Source: Nitrincola tibetensis (GTDB lineage Bacteria; Pseudomonadota; Gammaproteobacteria; Pseudomonadales; Balneatricaceae). From it: DNA of 64,000 bases. The stretch is from assembly GCF_003284585.1 (NCBI RefSeq), contig NZ_QKRX01000001.1, forward strand, positions 372,001 to 436,000. Direction: 5' to 3'. This document shows positions 52,463-62,581 of this stretch, piece after piece. The notes under the pieces are model-generated. The model saw only the letters and a list, made by a program, of their open reading frames with translations. It did not search any database and was not told the DNA's origin. The position numbers were made by a program, and so were the translations under genes. Every line of letters begins with the position of its first letter. Position 1 is the first letter of the stretch.

Positions 52463-53233
52463 TTAGAACGCAGGTACGACCGCACCTTCGTATTTTTCTA
52501 GAATAAAGGCTTTCACTTCATCGGTTTTAAGTACTTCTACCAAGGTTTTCAAGGATTCGGAGTCTTGGTTATCCGCATGTGTTACCAAAATATTGACGTA
52601 AGGTGATTCGCTGCCTTCAATAAACAGAGCATCATCGGCTGGGTTTAAACCGGCTTCTAAAGCGTAGTTTGTGTTAATGAGTGCGAGGTCAACTTGATTC
52701 AGAACACGTGGAAGTGTAGCTGCTTCAATTTCACGGATACGTAGCTGCTTAGGGTTGTCTTGAATGTCACGCACACCTGCAGTGATGCCTGCTTCTGGGT
52801 TTAGCGTGATTAAGCCAGCCGTTTGTAACAATAATAATGCACGACCACCATTCGTCGCGTCATTGGGAATGGCAACTTGAGCGCGTTCAGGCAGTTGCTC
52901 AAGATCGGTGTGTTTAACCGAGTAAGCGCCAAATGGCTCAACGTGAATACCGGCTAGAGTGACCAAATCAGTCCCACGCGTGCTGTTAAAGTTGTCCAGA
53001 TAAGGTTGATGCTGGAAAAAGTTGGCATCAAGGCGCTTTTCCGAGACCTGCACATTGGGCTGAACGTAATCCGTAAATACACGCACGTTCAGTTCAATGC
53101 CTTTTTCAGCCAGGGTAGGCTTCACAAACTCTAAAATTTCAGCATGTGGAACGGCCGTTGCCGCGACTTGTAAGCTTGCTGCCTGTGCTGAAAAGGCGGT
53201 TAGGGCAGCTAAGGCCACGAGTAATTTTTTCAT
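52463..53233 (-). CDS. metQ: Methionine ABC transporter binding protein MetQ
   Basis: A 256-residue NlpA/MetQ-family protein. It has a classical signal peptide ending SAQAA without a lipobox cysteine, so it is probably a free periplasmic form rather than the usual lipoprotein. Family features: AATAVPHAEILEFVKP, RVFTDYVQPNVQV, DANFFQHQPYLDNFN and VAIPNDATNGGRALLLLQ. It delivers methionine to MetNI. Last of the metNIQ operon. Confidence 0.9.
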   Translation of the reverse strand: MKKLLVALAALTAFSAQAASLQVAATAVPHAEILEFVKPTLAEKGIELNVRVFTDYVQPNVQVSEKRLDANFFQHQPYLDNFNSTRGTDLVTLAGIHVEPFGAYSVKHTDLEQLPERAQVAIPNDATNGGRALLLLQTAGLITLNPEAGITAGVRDIQDNPKQLRIREIEAATLPRVLNQVDLALINTNYALEAGLNPADDALFIEGSESPYVNILVTHADNQDSESLKTLVEVLKTDEVKAFILEKYEGAVVPAF

Positions 53234-53270
53234 TCAATATCTCCAAGGGGCTAAATAAATAAGACAGGTT

Positions 53271-53936
53271 TCATTTACGTGAAAAGTGAATGACTAAGCG
53301 GTCTCCTAGACTCTGTAATAGTTGTACCAAAATCAGTAACAGGACGACGGTCACGACCATGACGTCGGTTTGAAAGCGCTGATAGCCAAAACGTATGGCT
53401 AAGTCGCCCAAGCCTCCAGCCCCTACGACACCTGCCATAGCGGTATAGGAGACCAGTGTAATGGCTGTTACGGTTGACGCTGCGATAATGCCGGGTCTCG
53501 CCTCTGGAAGCAGCGCTTGGGTAATAATCTGCCAAGTGCTCGCTCCCATAGCTTGCGTGGCTTCAATGATGCCTTTATCCACTTCACGCAGGGCGGTTTC
53601 AACCAAACGCGCAAAGAAGGGGGTCGCGCCAGCAACTAAGGGCGGAATTGCCCCTGCGACGCCAAGCGACGTGCCTGTAATCAATAAGGTCAAAGGAATC
53701 ATGACAATCAACAGAATGATAAAAGGCAAGGATCGCAACACGTTGACGAAAAATGAGAGAATTCCATACAGGGCTTTTTGTTCAAACATTTGCTTCGGAG
53801 CCGTTAAAAACAAAATGACGCCTAGAGGTAAGCCAAAAAGCACGGTGAATAGCATGGAGCCACCGAGCATCATCAAGGTGTCGAGAGTGGCTAACCAGAT
53901 GTCATACCAATCGACGTTATTAAAGAATGCGTTCAT
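53271..53936 (-). CDS. metI: Methionine ABC transporter permease MetI
   Basis: A 221-residue permease with five helices. The MetI signatures are [41 protein letters not shown] and the ATPase-contact loop [49 protein letters not shown] is near the C-terminus. Overlaps metN by four bases. Confidence 0.92.
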   Translation of the reverse strand: MNAFFNNVDWYDIWLATLDTLMMLGGSMLFTVLFGLPLGVILFLTAPKQMFEQKALYGILSFFVNVLRSLPFIILLIVMIPLTLLITGTSLGVAGAIPPLVAGATPFFARLVETALREVDKGIIEATQAMGASTWQIITQALLPEARPGIIAASTVTAITLVSYTAMAGVVGAGGLGDLAIRFGYQRFQTDVMVVTVVLLLILVQLLQSLGDRLVIHFSRK

Positions 53937-54943
53937 GGGCGAAGGATCTCCACAGTCACGTCGGCTGCACGGAAGGCATCTAGTGCAGCTACCGTGTTAC
54001 CACCAATCAAAGAAAGGGTTAATTGACCATAAGGCGTGTCACGAATGTAATCGATACGTCCATTTAAAATGCTGTAGTCAACGCCGCACTGGCGGGCAAC
54101 TTCACCAAGCAAAGGCGAGTAGGTAGACTCACCTTGAAAGGTTAGCTTGATGATGCAGCCTGCGATTTGAGAAAAGCGTTTGAGTTGTTCTTGTTCATCA
54201 AGGTGTTCATCCTCATAGACAAAGCGTCGAGTTGTAGGATGTTGAGGATGCAAAAAGACCTCTGAGACCGTACCTTGCTCAACGATTCGGCCTGCATCCA
54301 TGACGGCAACCTGATCACAGATGCGACGAATCACATCCATTTCATGCGTGATTAGCACGATGGTTAAGTTTAGCTCTCTGTTTATTTCGTTTAACAGTTG
54401 CAAGACTTGACCCGTTGTTTGCGGATCAAGTGCGCTGGTTGCTTCATCGCACAGAAGAATGCTGGGGCTGGTCGACAATGCTCGCGCGATACCCACCCGC
54501 TGCTTCTGTCCACCAGACAGCTGCGCAGGGTATTTTTGGGCATGATCGGTTAAGCCGACGCGTTCAAGCAGTTGATGCACGCGCTCTTTAATTTGTGTCT
54601 TGGACAACTCATTCGCCAGTTTCAAGGGCATGGCCACGTTATCGGCCACTGTTTTTGAGGACAACAAATTAAAATGTTGAAAAATCATCCCCACGCCTTG
54701 TCGAAAGCGACGCAAAGCCGCCGCATCTAACGCCGTGATATCTTGATCTTTAACAATAATGCTTCCAGACGTTGGCTCTTCTAAGCGGTTGATGAGGCGT
54801 AAGAGAGTACTCTTACCGGCTCCAGAGTGACCGATAAGACCGAAGATTTGACCCTCTGGGATCTGTAGATCGCAAGGCTCCAGCGCGGTAATCTCACGCC
54901 CACCGACCTTATAGGCTTTGTGTACGTGTTTAAACTGAATCAC
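53933..54943 (-). CDS. metN: Methionine ABC transporter ATPase MetN
   Basis: A 336-residue ATPase. Walker A is [13 protein letters not shown], signature [15 protein letters not shown], Walker [14 protein letters not shown] and switch His in [10 protein letters not shown]-terminal NIL (ACT-like) domain of about 75 residues follows ([26 protein letters not shown]), which binds methionine and causes trans-inhibition in MetN. No MetJ box or SAM riboswitch was seen in the 83-base upstream gap. Confidence 0.93.
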   Translation of the reverse strand: MIQFKHVHKAYKVGGREITALEPCDLQIPEGQIFGLIGHSGAGKSTLLRLINRLEEPTSGSIIVKDQDITALDAAALRRFRQGVGMIFQHFNLLSSKTVADNVAMPLKLANELSKTQIKERVHQLLERVGLTDHAQKYPAQLSGGQKQRVGIARALSTSPSILLCDEATSALDPQTTGQVLQLLNEINRELNLTIVLITHEMDVIRRICDQVAVMDAGRIVEQGTVSEVFLHPQHPTTRRFVYEDEHLDEQEQLKRFSQIAGCIIKLTFQGESTYSPLLGEVARQCGVDYSILNGRIDYIRDTPYGQLTLSLIGGNTVAALDAFRAADVTVEILRP

Positions 54944-55026
54944 AAAAAAATTAACCTTGTGGCTGAAAAATAGCAGGCAATATTACCACAAAGTCGTAGA
55001 AGTGAATGTGAAATATAATACTAACC

Positions 55027-57195
55027 TTATAGACAAATTTCATGTTCCACGCGGTTTCGCCCCTTTTGCTTGGCTTGATAAAGTGCAGTATCGGCTTGCT
55101 TTAGAAGCTGTGAGGGCGAGTCCACAGTTTCTGGCCAAGTGGCAATACCGATAGAGAGCGTAATCGTACCGATTGATTGTCCCAGGTATTCAATGGGTGT
55201 CTTTTCGACGTCTAGAATCAGTTGCTTGGCTCGTCGTACGGCATCTTCTCTTGATGCGGCAGGCATCACAACCACAAACTCCTCGCCACCATAACGGCAT
55301 GAAATATCGGTTTCTCTAAAGTGTGTTAATAGACAGTCTGCGAGCGACTTCAATGCCATGTCGCCTGCTTCATGTCCAAAACGGTCGTTAAACTGTTTAA
55401 AGTGGTCAATATCACAGATGAGCACAGATAAAGGCGTGCCTTGGCGTAATGCAATCATCGACTCTCGCTTAAGGAGTTCGTCAAAGAAACGACGGTTTTT
55501 TAATCCTGTGAGTGCATCCTCATAGGACAATTGCTGAAGCTCTTCTTGCAACTTAATACTGGAAAGTGTGATGCCCAGCCGATCCGCAGCTCTTGAAATA
55601 AAAAGCGAAATTGCATTGATAGTATCATCATGAACCAAGGGACTTTCTTCAATTTCAATCACGGCGCACACGTAGCTTTTATCTGTCGCATCATCAACCT
55701 TGATCGAAAAGCTGAGTATAGATTGGGGCGTCAGGGCGGACGGCAGCATACGATCTCGTACAGAGTTAAATCGAACAGTTGCGGGTAAAGGCTTAAGCAA
55801 CGCTGGAAGGCGTTTGAATAAGAGTTGCAAGGCTTCTTGTAGTTCTGTGCATTTATGCAGCTGTTCGACTAACTGCTCAAGTGCTCGCATTTTTTTGTTT
55901 TCGAGAGCGAGCAGGCGGGCGCGCTCCTTTTCTCTAAGGGCGTAGCGCTGAATTTTTTCGGTACGCTCAATGACTTTTTGCTCTAGCGATAGCGTTAACT
56001 CCACGAGTGCTTTTTGGGTTTGGTTGAAGTGCAAAATTGAGATGACAACCAGTGTCATGGAGAAAAGCAAGGCGCCCACGGATACGGGGAAACGCCACCA
56101 AGCGATAAAACCATGAGCAACGGCCATATCAATCAGTAGAAAAGCAGAGTACACCGCATAAGCACATACGATTAGTGTTTGCGTGGTATCGAGTTTAGTG
56201 TGTTGTGGAACAATCAGCACCAACATAGAGATCAGTGTTACAACAAACAACGCATCAAATGCGGGGTAAAAATGTGAAAGTCGAACGATTTCAGTTAAGG
56301 ATAAAACTAAAGCGAGGACTAAAAAAACAATATGGGTGTTGCGTATCCATCTGAGCATGCGGAACAAGGGAGAGGTGTTTGCAAGCCAGTAATAAAGAAG
56401 GCCAGAGATAGCGATGGGCAGCGTAAAATATGACATCGCCGCCAAGTATCTCCAGAACATCGGCGCATTATAGATCAGTTGAGTGGCTTGGCTTTCACCT
56501 ATAATCATTCCTGCAGAGGCTAAAGAGAAGAGTGTAAGGTACGAATATGTTCGATTGTGTGATTGAAAGAGCGAAAAAATAAACGCTAGAATGCCGATTA
56601 GCACACAAAAAGCAAAAATGAGGCGATCTTTTAAAGAGCTCGATAAAATAAACAGGATTAAGTCTGGTTTCTCCATAACCTTCACTTCACCCCATAAGCC
56701 AATATCACTGTAATCCGAAAAAATTCGGAAGTAGATGGGCTTGCCTTCGAACCCTTCAGGTAAAGAGATGCTGTGCCAAGGCCAGCCTGCAAATGCACCT
56801 CGGCCCTCTTGATCAAACTCGCCGAACTCGTAAATTTTTAGTCCGTCAAGATAAACCTGAACAATTAAATCCACACTGTAAATATATAAAACGGGATCTG
56901 TCCATTGTCCATGCGGGAGTGAGGTTTTGTACCAAACATTGGTTTGGCCTTTCCGTTCGGGTGGGTTTGATGGGAAATCAATGGCTTGCCATTCAGGTGA
57001 GTCGAAGGGCTCTTGAGACCACAGAGGCGATCCTTGCTCATCAAAGGGTGAGTCTCCCCAGCGATAACTCCAATCGCTATCCAGCGAGATAGTGGCTGAA
57101 GTGGCGTTGGGTATCCAGCAAAAAATACCGATCAAAAAAACGAAACAACATGAGGACACAAGGCTCCCAATACGTGAATTTAATGTTAGTGCCAT
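55027..57195 (-). CDS. 7TM-DISM diguanylate cyclase
   Basis: A 722-residue membrane protein with several parts. A signal peptide is followed by a periplasmic jelly-roll-like domain (VWYKTSLP, LIVQVYLDGLKIYEFGEF, about residues 35-175). Seven helices of the 7TMR-DISM type come next (about 185-400), then a coiled coil (LEQKVIERTEKIQRYALREKERARLLALE), a GAF-like middle segment and a GGDEF domain. The active site is GGEEF, with an intact I-site RETD five residues earlier. It links an external, possibly carbohydrate, signal to c-di-GMP. Confidence 0.88.
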   Translation of the reverse strand: MALTLNSRIGSLVSSCCFVFLIGIFCWIPNATSATISLDSDWSYRWGDSPFDEQGSPLWSQEPFDSPEWQAIDFPSNPPERKGQTNVWYKTSLPHGQWTDPVLYIYSVDLIVQVYLDGLKIYEFGEFDQEGRGAFAGWPWHSISLPEGFEGKPIYFRIFSDYSDIGLWGEVKVMEKPDLILFILSSSLKDRLIFAFCVLIGILAFIFSLFQSHNRTYSYLTLFSLASAGMIIGESQATQLIYNAPMFWRYLAAMSYFTLPIAISGLLYYWLANTSPLFRMLRWIRNTHIVFLVLALVLSLTEIVRLSHFYPAFDALFVVTLISMLVLIVPQHTKLDTTQTLIVCAYAVYSAFLLIDMAVAHGFIAWWRFPVSVGALLFSMTLVVISILHFNQTQKALVELTLSLEQKVIERTEKIQRYALREKERARLLALENKKMRALEQLVEQLHKCTELQEALQLLFKRLPALLKPLPATVRFNSVRDRMLPSALTPQSILSFSIKVDDATDKSYVCAVIEIEESPLVHDDTINAISLFISRAADRLGITLSSIKLQEELQQLSYEDALTGLKNRRFFDELLKRESMIALRQGTPLSVLICDIDHFKQFNDRFGHEAGDMALKSLADCLLTHFRETDISCRYGGEEFVVVMPAASREDAVRRAKQLILDVEKTPIEYLGQSIGTITLSIGIATWPETVDSPSQLLKQADTALYQAKQKGRNRVEHEICL

Positions 57196-57433
57196 ACTTC
57201 AAAATACCGTGTGAAGGGTTATGTCCGAGTGTTTCCTCATCCTTGTAGGTTTGAATTGTAGCGGAAAACGAATATTTTTGAATTGATTGAGTGCAAAAAT
57301 TGTTTTTTAAAACGTGAGCTTATATGGCATTTTTAGCTAACAGATGTTGGATTAAATAGTACGACTTCGTTTGATGTCTATATTTGAGGCTTCATCGAGC
57401 GTGGTATACTTATGCTTTTGGGTGGCAAGTCCA

Positions 57434-58627
57434 GTGCGTTACTTTGATTCTATCGTTTTAGGCGCCGGTGCGGCAGGTTTGATGTGTGCGGCGACGGCTG
57501 GACAGCGAGGTCGTCAGGTAGCTATTTTAGATCATGCAAATAAGGTCGGTAAAAAAATCCTCATGTCAGGAGGGGGGCGATGTAATTTTACCAATTACAA
57601 TGTGGAGCCCCGACACTACTTGTCAGAAAATGCCCATTTTTGTATCTCTGCTTTACGTCGTTATACACAACAGGATTTTTTAGAGTTGGTGAACAAATAC
57701 CAGCTTGAATACCATGAAAAAACGCTTGGTCAGTTGTTTTGTAATAATCGCGCTAAGGATATTTTGAATATTCTGCTGGCTGAGTGTGAGCAAGCGGGCG
57801 TGACAATCGAAACGCGCTGTCAAATTCACAAAATTGAAAAAACTGAAGGTGGCTTTGAACTTTCAACGAGCTTAGGCCCTATGGCCTGCGAGTCCTTAGT
57901 CATTGCCACTGGTGGTCCATCCATTCCAACCTTGGGGGCGACAGGTTTCGGCTACGAGGTGGCGCAACAGTTTGGTTTGCGAGTGACTGAACGCCAAGCG
58001 TCCTTGGTACCCTTCACATTAAAAAATGATGCCTTATCCTTAGCTCAAGCATTGGCTGGAGTTGCCTTGCCGGTGAGTATTCGCTGTCGTGGGCAAACCT
58101 TCAAAGAAGCTATGCTGTTTACCCACAAGGGGCTGAGCGGTCCTGCTGTTTTGCAAATCACCAACTATTGGTTTTTTGGCGATGAAGTTGAAATCGATTT
58201 ATTGCCCGATCAAGATCTGGCCAACCTCATTACTCAATGGCAACGAGAGGGCGCAAAATCTGAGCTGAAAACCCTATTAAGTCGTATCTTACCAAAGCGG
58301 TTGGTGAGCCATTGGTTGGATTTTCCTGAATTGGCAGCCTCTATTGCCAGTAAAGCGATTGCTCAGTTGAGCAAAAGTGATATTGAGGTCTTGGTTCGTT
58401 ATTTTCATCACTGGCGCATCACGCCGTCGGGAACGGAAGGCTACAAAACGGCTGAAGTCACGCGCGGAGGCGTGTCAACGGATGAGTTGTCCTCTAAAAC
58501 CTTTGAAGCTAAGCAGGTACCAGGACTGTACTTTATCGGCGAGGTCGTCGATGTGACTGGGTGGCTAGGTGGCTATAATTTTCAATGGGCTTGGTCGAGT
58601 GGCTATTGTGCAGGGCAGTATGTTTAG
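57434..58627 (+). CDS. BaiN/YhiN (HI0933)-family flavoprotein
   Basis: A 397-residue NAD(P)/FAD-dependent oxidoreductase of the HI0933/YhiN/BaiN family. FAD-binding GAGAAGLMCAATAGQRGRQV lies at the N-terminus, then KKILMSGGGRCNFTNYNVEP, HEKTLGQLFCNN, FTHKGLSGPAVLQI and the terminal ELSSKTFEAKQVPGLYFIGEVVDVTGWLGGYNFQWAWSSG. GTG 57434 is chosen because it gives the family's normal N-terminus (VRYFDSIVLGAG); the longer frame from 57371 adds a non-homologous leader. Exact physiological substrate unsettled. Confidence 0.85.
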   Translation: MRYFDSIVLGAGAAGLMCAATAGQRGRQVAILDHANKVGKKILMSGGGRCNFTNYNVEPRHYLSENAHFCISALRRYTQQDFLELVNKYQLEYHEKTLGQLFCNNRAKDILNILLAECEQAGVTIETRCQIHKIEKTEGGFELSTSLGPMACESLVIATGGPSIPTLGATGFGYEVAQQFGLRVTERQASLVPFTLKNDALSLAQALAGVALPVSIRCRGQTFKEAMLFTHKGLSGPAVLQITNYWFFGDEVEIDLLPDQDLANLITQWQREGAKSELKTLLSRILPKRLVSHWLDFPELAASIASKAIAQLSKSDIEVLVRYFHHWRITPSGTEGYKTAEVTRGGVSTDELSSKTFEAKQVPGLYFIGEVVDVTGWLGGYNFQWAWSSGYCAGQYV

Positions 58628-58744
58628 GGGCGTTTAGGTGACGTATTTTGCTATTGCAGAGCTTATGATCTATTCATCATAATGCTTCGAAATCCTTTTT
58701 GACTCGGGGTATCGCTGTGAGACTTATCCTGATTTGGAGTGTGC

Positions 58745-59512
58745 ATGTCAGCCATTATTGAAGTTCGCCAAGTGTCAAAGGCCTTCGGCAGTCTAAATGT
58801 GATTAATGATTGCTCAATACAGGTGGAGCAAGGATCAATAACGGGGCTTATTGGTCCTAATGGCGCCGGAAAATCGACCTTATTCAATTTGATCGCCGGA
58901 ACCTTTGCCCCAGACAGCGGCAGTATTTGGTATCAAGGTCAAGACATAACGTCCGTTCCTGCCAATCAGCTTTTTCATCGAGGCTTGTTAAGAACCTTTC
59001 AGATCGCACAAGAGTTCTCACACATGAGTGCGTTGGAAAACCTGATGATGGTGCCGCCGCAAAAAGGGGAAAGCCTTTTTAATACTTGGTTTCGACCATC
59101 TGATGTGCGTGCTCAAGAAGCCGAAGTGCGCGAAAAAGCGCTAGAGGTCATTGAATTTGTTGGCTTGGCGCATGTTAAAAATGAGCTGGCGGGTAATTTA
59201 TCCGGTGGACAAAAAAAACTGCTCGAGCTGGGCCGCACCATGATGGTGGATGCTAAGGTCGTGTTGCTAGATGAAATCGCGGCAGGCGTTAACCGCACGC
59301 TGTTGCAAGATTTGATCCGCAATATTCAACGTTTGAATACCGAAAGAGGCTATACCTTTCTCGTGATTGAGCACGACATGGATATGATCGCACAGCTGTG
59401 TGATCCAGTGATCGTGCTGGCGCAAGGAAGCGTGATGATGGAAGGAACAATACAAGAAATACAAGAAGATAAGTCTGTCATCGAAGCCTATTTTGGTAAT
59501 GATGCACACTGA
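58745..59512 (+). CDS. livG: Branched-chain amino acid-type ABC ATPase LivG
   Basis: A 255-residue ATPase. Walker A is GPNGAGKSTLFNLIAG, the LivG-typical RGLLRTFQIAQEFSHMSALENLMM follows, the signature is LSGGQKKLLELGRTMM, Walker B VVLLDEIAAGVN and switch His in VIEHDMDMI. GGAG at 58736-58739 six bases upstream favours ATG 58745. First gene of the importer operon. Substrate could be leucine-type amino acids or another amide. Confidence 0.85.
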   Translation: MSAIIEVRQVSKAFGSLNVINDCSIQVEQGSITGLIGPNGAGKSTLFNLIAGTFAPDSGSIWYQGQDITSVPANQLFHRGLLRTFQIAQEFSHMSALENLMMVPPQKGESLFNTWFRPSDVRAQEAEVREKALEVIEFVGLAHVKNELAGNLSGGQKKLLELGRTMMVDAKVVLLDEIAAGVNRTLLQDLIRNIQRLNTERGYTFLVIEHDMDMIAQLCDPVIVLAQGSVMMEGTIQEIQEDKSVIEAYFGNDAH

Positions 59513-59534
59513 TCCGAATTTTAGAGGTTTGTGA

Positions 59535-60239
59535 ATGCATTTACTTGAAGCAAAGAATGTTCATGGTGGCTATGGCGGAATGAACATTCTCAATGGCCTA
59601 GACTTGGCCATTAACGCGGATGAAATCGGCGTCATTGTCGGCCCCAATGGGGCAGGGAAGTCGACCTTATTAAAAGCCATTTTTGGCTTGTTGCGTGTCA
59701 CCGAAGGCAGTATTGAGCTTCGCGGTGAGCTTATTACAAATGCCGACCCTGGTGAGTTGGTTTTGAAAAAAATGGCCTTTGTGCCTCAAGAAAAGAACAT
59801 ATTTCCCTCTTTGACGGTTCAAGAAAACCTCGAAATGGGAGCCTATAGTCGTCAAGACAATTATCAGCACATCCTTGAGCAGGTGTACCATTTTTTTCCG
59901 CCTTTAGCGGATAAACGCTCTCAACCCGCTGGCGAGTTATCGGGCGGGCAACGGCAAATGGTGGCAATGGGGCGAGCCTTAATGATTGAGCCGAGCCTTA
60001 TTTTATTGGATGAGCCGACAGCGGGTTTATCACCCTTGTACATGGCGGATATTTTTGAGCGCATCGTCACCATCAATGCGGCAGGTGTGGGGGTGTTGAT
60101 GGTAGAACAACATGCTAAGCAGGCGTTAAAAATTGCCCATAAAGGCTTTGTACTGGTTGCCGGACAAAATCGATTTACTGACACTGGCATGAACTTGATT
60201 AATAATCCTGAAGTGGCTAAAGCTTTTTTAGGTGGCTGA
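59535..60239 (+). CDS. livF: Branched-chain amino acid-type ABC ATPase LivF
   Basis: A 234-residue ATPase: Walker [42 protein letters not shown] (LivF-type Q-loop), signature LSGGQRQMVAMGRALM, Walker B LILLDEPTAGLSP and VEQHAKQAL. It forms the second half of the ATPase dimer with LivG. Gap to livG 22 bases. Confidence 0.87.
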   Translation: MHLLEAKNVHGGYGGMNILNGLDLAINADEIGVIVGPNGAGKSTLLKAIFGLLRVTEGSIELRGELITNADPGELVLKKMAFVPQEKNIFPSLTVQENLEMGAYSRQDNYQHILEQVYHFFPPLADKRSQPAGELSGGQRQMVAMGRALMIEPSLILLDEPTAGLSPLYMADIFERIVTINAAGVGVLMVEQHAKQALKIAHKGFVLVAGQNRFTDTGMNLINNPEVAKAFLGG

Positions 60240-60256
60240 AAGGCTGAGGTGAACCT

Positions 60257-61255
60257 TTGAACGAATTTGTTTTCTTTATCAATAATGTTCTTATTTCAGG
60301 TGTGGTGATCGGTTCGATCTACGCCTTGGGGGCTGTGGGAATTACGCTGATTTTCAGCATTCTGCGCTTTGCTCACTTTGCACATGCGGATTTAATGACA
60401 TTGGGTGCATTTTTTGCGTTTTTCTTAACGGCATTATTCCCAGCCATCGGCCCTGCATTAGGCTTGCCAACAGCCTTTGTCATGCTGCCCTTAGCCATGG
60501 GGTTAACGGCATTGACAGCTGTATATCTAGACAAAGCCTTCTATAAGCCCTTACGCGCTCAAGGAGTGAAACCTATCGTCTTGGTGATGGCCTCTCTGGG
60601 GGTGACTTTAATGCTACAGGGGCTTATTCGCATGTTTATGGGAACGAGCAGCCGCAATCTATACATAGATGATCGCAAAGGAATTCACCGTATTGATGTG
60701 CCTTTTGAGCTAGCTAATCGTCCGATTGTCATTACCGATCCTCAGATACTGCTGATTCTATTTTTGGTCGTGGCGGTGATCGCTCTGCACCTGTTTTTAA
60801 CCCGCTCAAAACTGGGGAAGGCGATGCGCGCCATGTCGGATAACCCAGATTTGGCTAGAGTCTCAGGAATTAACACACAAAAAGTAGTGACCGTTACATG
60901 GATTATAGCGGGATCGCTTGCCGCCGCAGCTGGGACTTTATTGTCTTTGGATGTGTCGCTTAAGCCGGATTTAAGCTTTATGTTACTGCTGCCGATCTTT
61001 GCTGCGGCCATTGTTGGAGGCGTGGGCCATCCATACGGGGCGTTGGCAGGTGGGTTTGTCATCGGTTTTGCTGAAACCTTGTCGGTGTTTAATTGGGCGG
61101 TGCTCTTGCGGCCTTTTAGAGACCAGTTATGGTTTGACTTACCGGCAAATCTTGCCTTTGTGCCAACCGAATACAAAATCACCGTACCTTTCTTTATTTT
61201 ATTGGCCATCTTGGTATGGCGCCCGACCGGTCTGTTTAAAGGGAAGGTCTTGTAA
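60257..61255 (+). CDS. livH: Branched-chain amino acid-type ABC permease LivH
   Basis: A 332-residue permease with eight helices. The LivH opening is VVIGSIYALGAVGITLIFSILRFAHFAHADLMTLGAFF, and the ATPase-contact region is SKLGKAMRAMSDNPDLARVSGINTQKV. TTG 60257 with GAGG eight bases upstream is the start. Its stop overlaps livM by one base. Confidence 0.87.
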   Translation: MNEFVFFINNVLISGVVIGSIYALGAVGITLIFSILRFAHFAHADLMTLGAFFAFFLTALFPAIGPALGLPTAFVMLPLAMGLTALTAVYLDKAFYKPLRAQGVKPIVLVMASLGVTLMLQGLIRMFMGTSSRNLYIDDRKGIHRIDVPFELANRPIVITDPQILLILFLVVAVIALHLFLTRSKLGKAMRAMSDNPDLARVSGINTQKVVTVTWIIAGSLAAAAGTLLSLDVSLKPDLSFMLLLPIFAAAIVGGVGHPYGALAGGFVIGFAETLSVFNWAVLLRPFRDQLWFDLPANLAFVPTEYKITVPFFILLAILVWRPTGLFKGKVL

Positions 61256-62526
61256 TGAATACACAATGGCTGACAAAAGAATTTGGATTGTGCATGGCCT
61301 TAGCCGTTTCGATTCTGTTGCTCATGGTGTTTATGGGCAGCGCTTACGGAATACGCGTGTTGGTCGAAGCGAGTTGTTATGCAATCATCGCCCTGGGGTT
61401 GACCATTCAGTGGGGATACGCTGGATTATTTAATGCGGGCATCATGGGATTTGTGGCCATTGGTGGCTTTTCAGCGATGCTGCTGACGTTCCCTGTTAAT
61501 CAGGGCTTTTGGTCTTCAGATCAGGCCTCAGATTTGGGGCAGGCATTCTTGAAATTACTGGGTGCGGTGGTCATTGTCTGGGCCGTGGTTCAGTTGCGCC
61601 GATTGTCGGTGCCAAGGAGCATTCGCTTACCTTTGTTATTGATAACGCTCGCCGTGGCCTATTTGTGGGTTGTGAATGGGTTTGCACCTGTGACTCAGGC
61701 GATCGTCTCTCAACATGGCTTTATCGGCGGCTTCGGAATGCCGGTGTGGGTCGGTTGGTTAGTTGGCGGTATTCTGGCTGGCACGGTGGCCTATTTTATT
61801 GGGCATATCTGCTTAGGCTTGCGCAGTGATTATTTAGCGATTGCAACGTTGGGCGTGGCAGAGATTATCAAAGCCTTCCTAAAAAACTCAGAATGGCTAA
61901 CGCGGGGTACCCTGACGGTGTCGCCTCTGCCTTGGCCTGTTCCAAGTGCTGGAGAGGTCGGTTTTATTACCGCACGTGCGTTATACCTCTCTGTGACAGC
62001 GGTTCTGATTGCGATCATTTTCTATCTGTTACATGCCGCGTACAAAGGTCCTTGGGGGCGAATGATGCGAGCGATACGCGATAACGAGTTGTCATCAGCG
62101 GCTATGGGCAAGGATGTGAATCAGCGTCGTCTTGAGGTCTTTATTCTTGGCTGCATTTTGATGGGCATTGGCGGGGCAGGTTTAGCCACCTTTAATGGCA
62201 TTTTTGACCCCAACGGCTACTTACCCTTGCACCACACGTTTCTAATCTGGGTGATGGTTATCTTAGGTGGCCCAGGTAACAATTTAGGCACCTTGTTTGG
62301 TGCTGTGTTTGTATACGTTATTTGGATAATGTCAGAGCCTGTGGCGCTGTTTATTCTAAATACGGTAAGCTATTTCGGGAACCTCTGGTTTGCGTGGGAA
62401 GCACCCTCGGATTTTGCCAGTCGAGCCTTACAAGCTCGTGTGTTTAGTATAGGTTTGATCATCACCTTAGTGCTGCGTTATGCTCCTAAAGGGTTGTTCC
62501 CTGAAAAAGTGCAGCAGTATTCATAG
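61255..62526 (+). CDS. livM: Branched-chain amino acid-type ABC permease LivM
   Basis: A 423-residue permease, longer than the usual LivM. The core begins VEASCYAIIALGLTIQWGYAGLFNAGIMGFVAIGGF, with the contact loop GPWGRMMRAIRDNELSSAAMGKDVNQRRLEVFILG in the second half. GGPGNNLGTLFGAVFVYVIW is near the end. A strong terminator follows, separating it from the convergent binding-protein gene. Confidence 0.87.
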   Translation: MNTQWLTKEFGLCMALAVSILLLMVFMGSAYGIRVLVEASCYAIIALGLTIQWGYAGLFNAGIMGFVAIGGFSAMLLTFPVNQGFWSSDQASDLGQAFLKLLGAVVIVWAVVQLRRLSVPRSIRLPLLLITLAVAYLWVVNGFAPVTQAIVSQHGFIGGFGMPVWVGWLVGGILAGTVAYFIGHICLGLRSDYLAIATLGVAEIIKAFLKNSEWLTRGTLTVSPLPWPVPSAGEVGFITARALYLSVTAVLIAIIFYLLHAAYKGPWGRMMRAIRDNELSSAAMGKDVNQRRLEVFILGCILMGIGGAGLATFNGIFDPNGYLPLHHTFLIWVMVILGGPGNNLGTLFGAVFVYVIWIMSEPVALFILNTVSYFGNLWFAWEAPSDFASRALQARVFSIGLIITLVLRYAPKGLFPEKVQQYS

Positions 62527-62537
62527 GGTCATTTAAA

Positions 62538-62574
62538 TATAACGCCCGCAGCCTAGAAGAGGGCGGGCGTTATA
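62538..62574. terminator. Bidirectional rho-independent terminator
   Basis: TATAACGCCCGC pairs perfectly with GCGGGCGTTATA over a 13-base loop. TTTT follows on the + strand and an AT-rich run on the - strand. It separates convergent livM and the binding-protein gene. Confidence 0.85.
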
Positions 62575-62581
62575 GGCTGTT

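Noticed and set aside
54944-55026. SAM riboswitch or MetJ boxes upstream of metN
   Set aside because: No AGACGTCT-type repeats or riboswitch core could be found in the 83 bases.
58699-58727. TTGACT...ACTTAT promoter before livG
   Set aside because: The spacing is right but the -10 box matches the consensus in only three of six positions.
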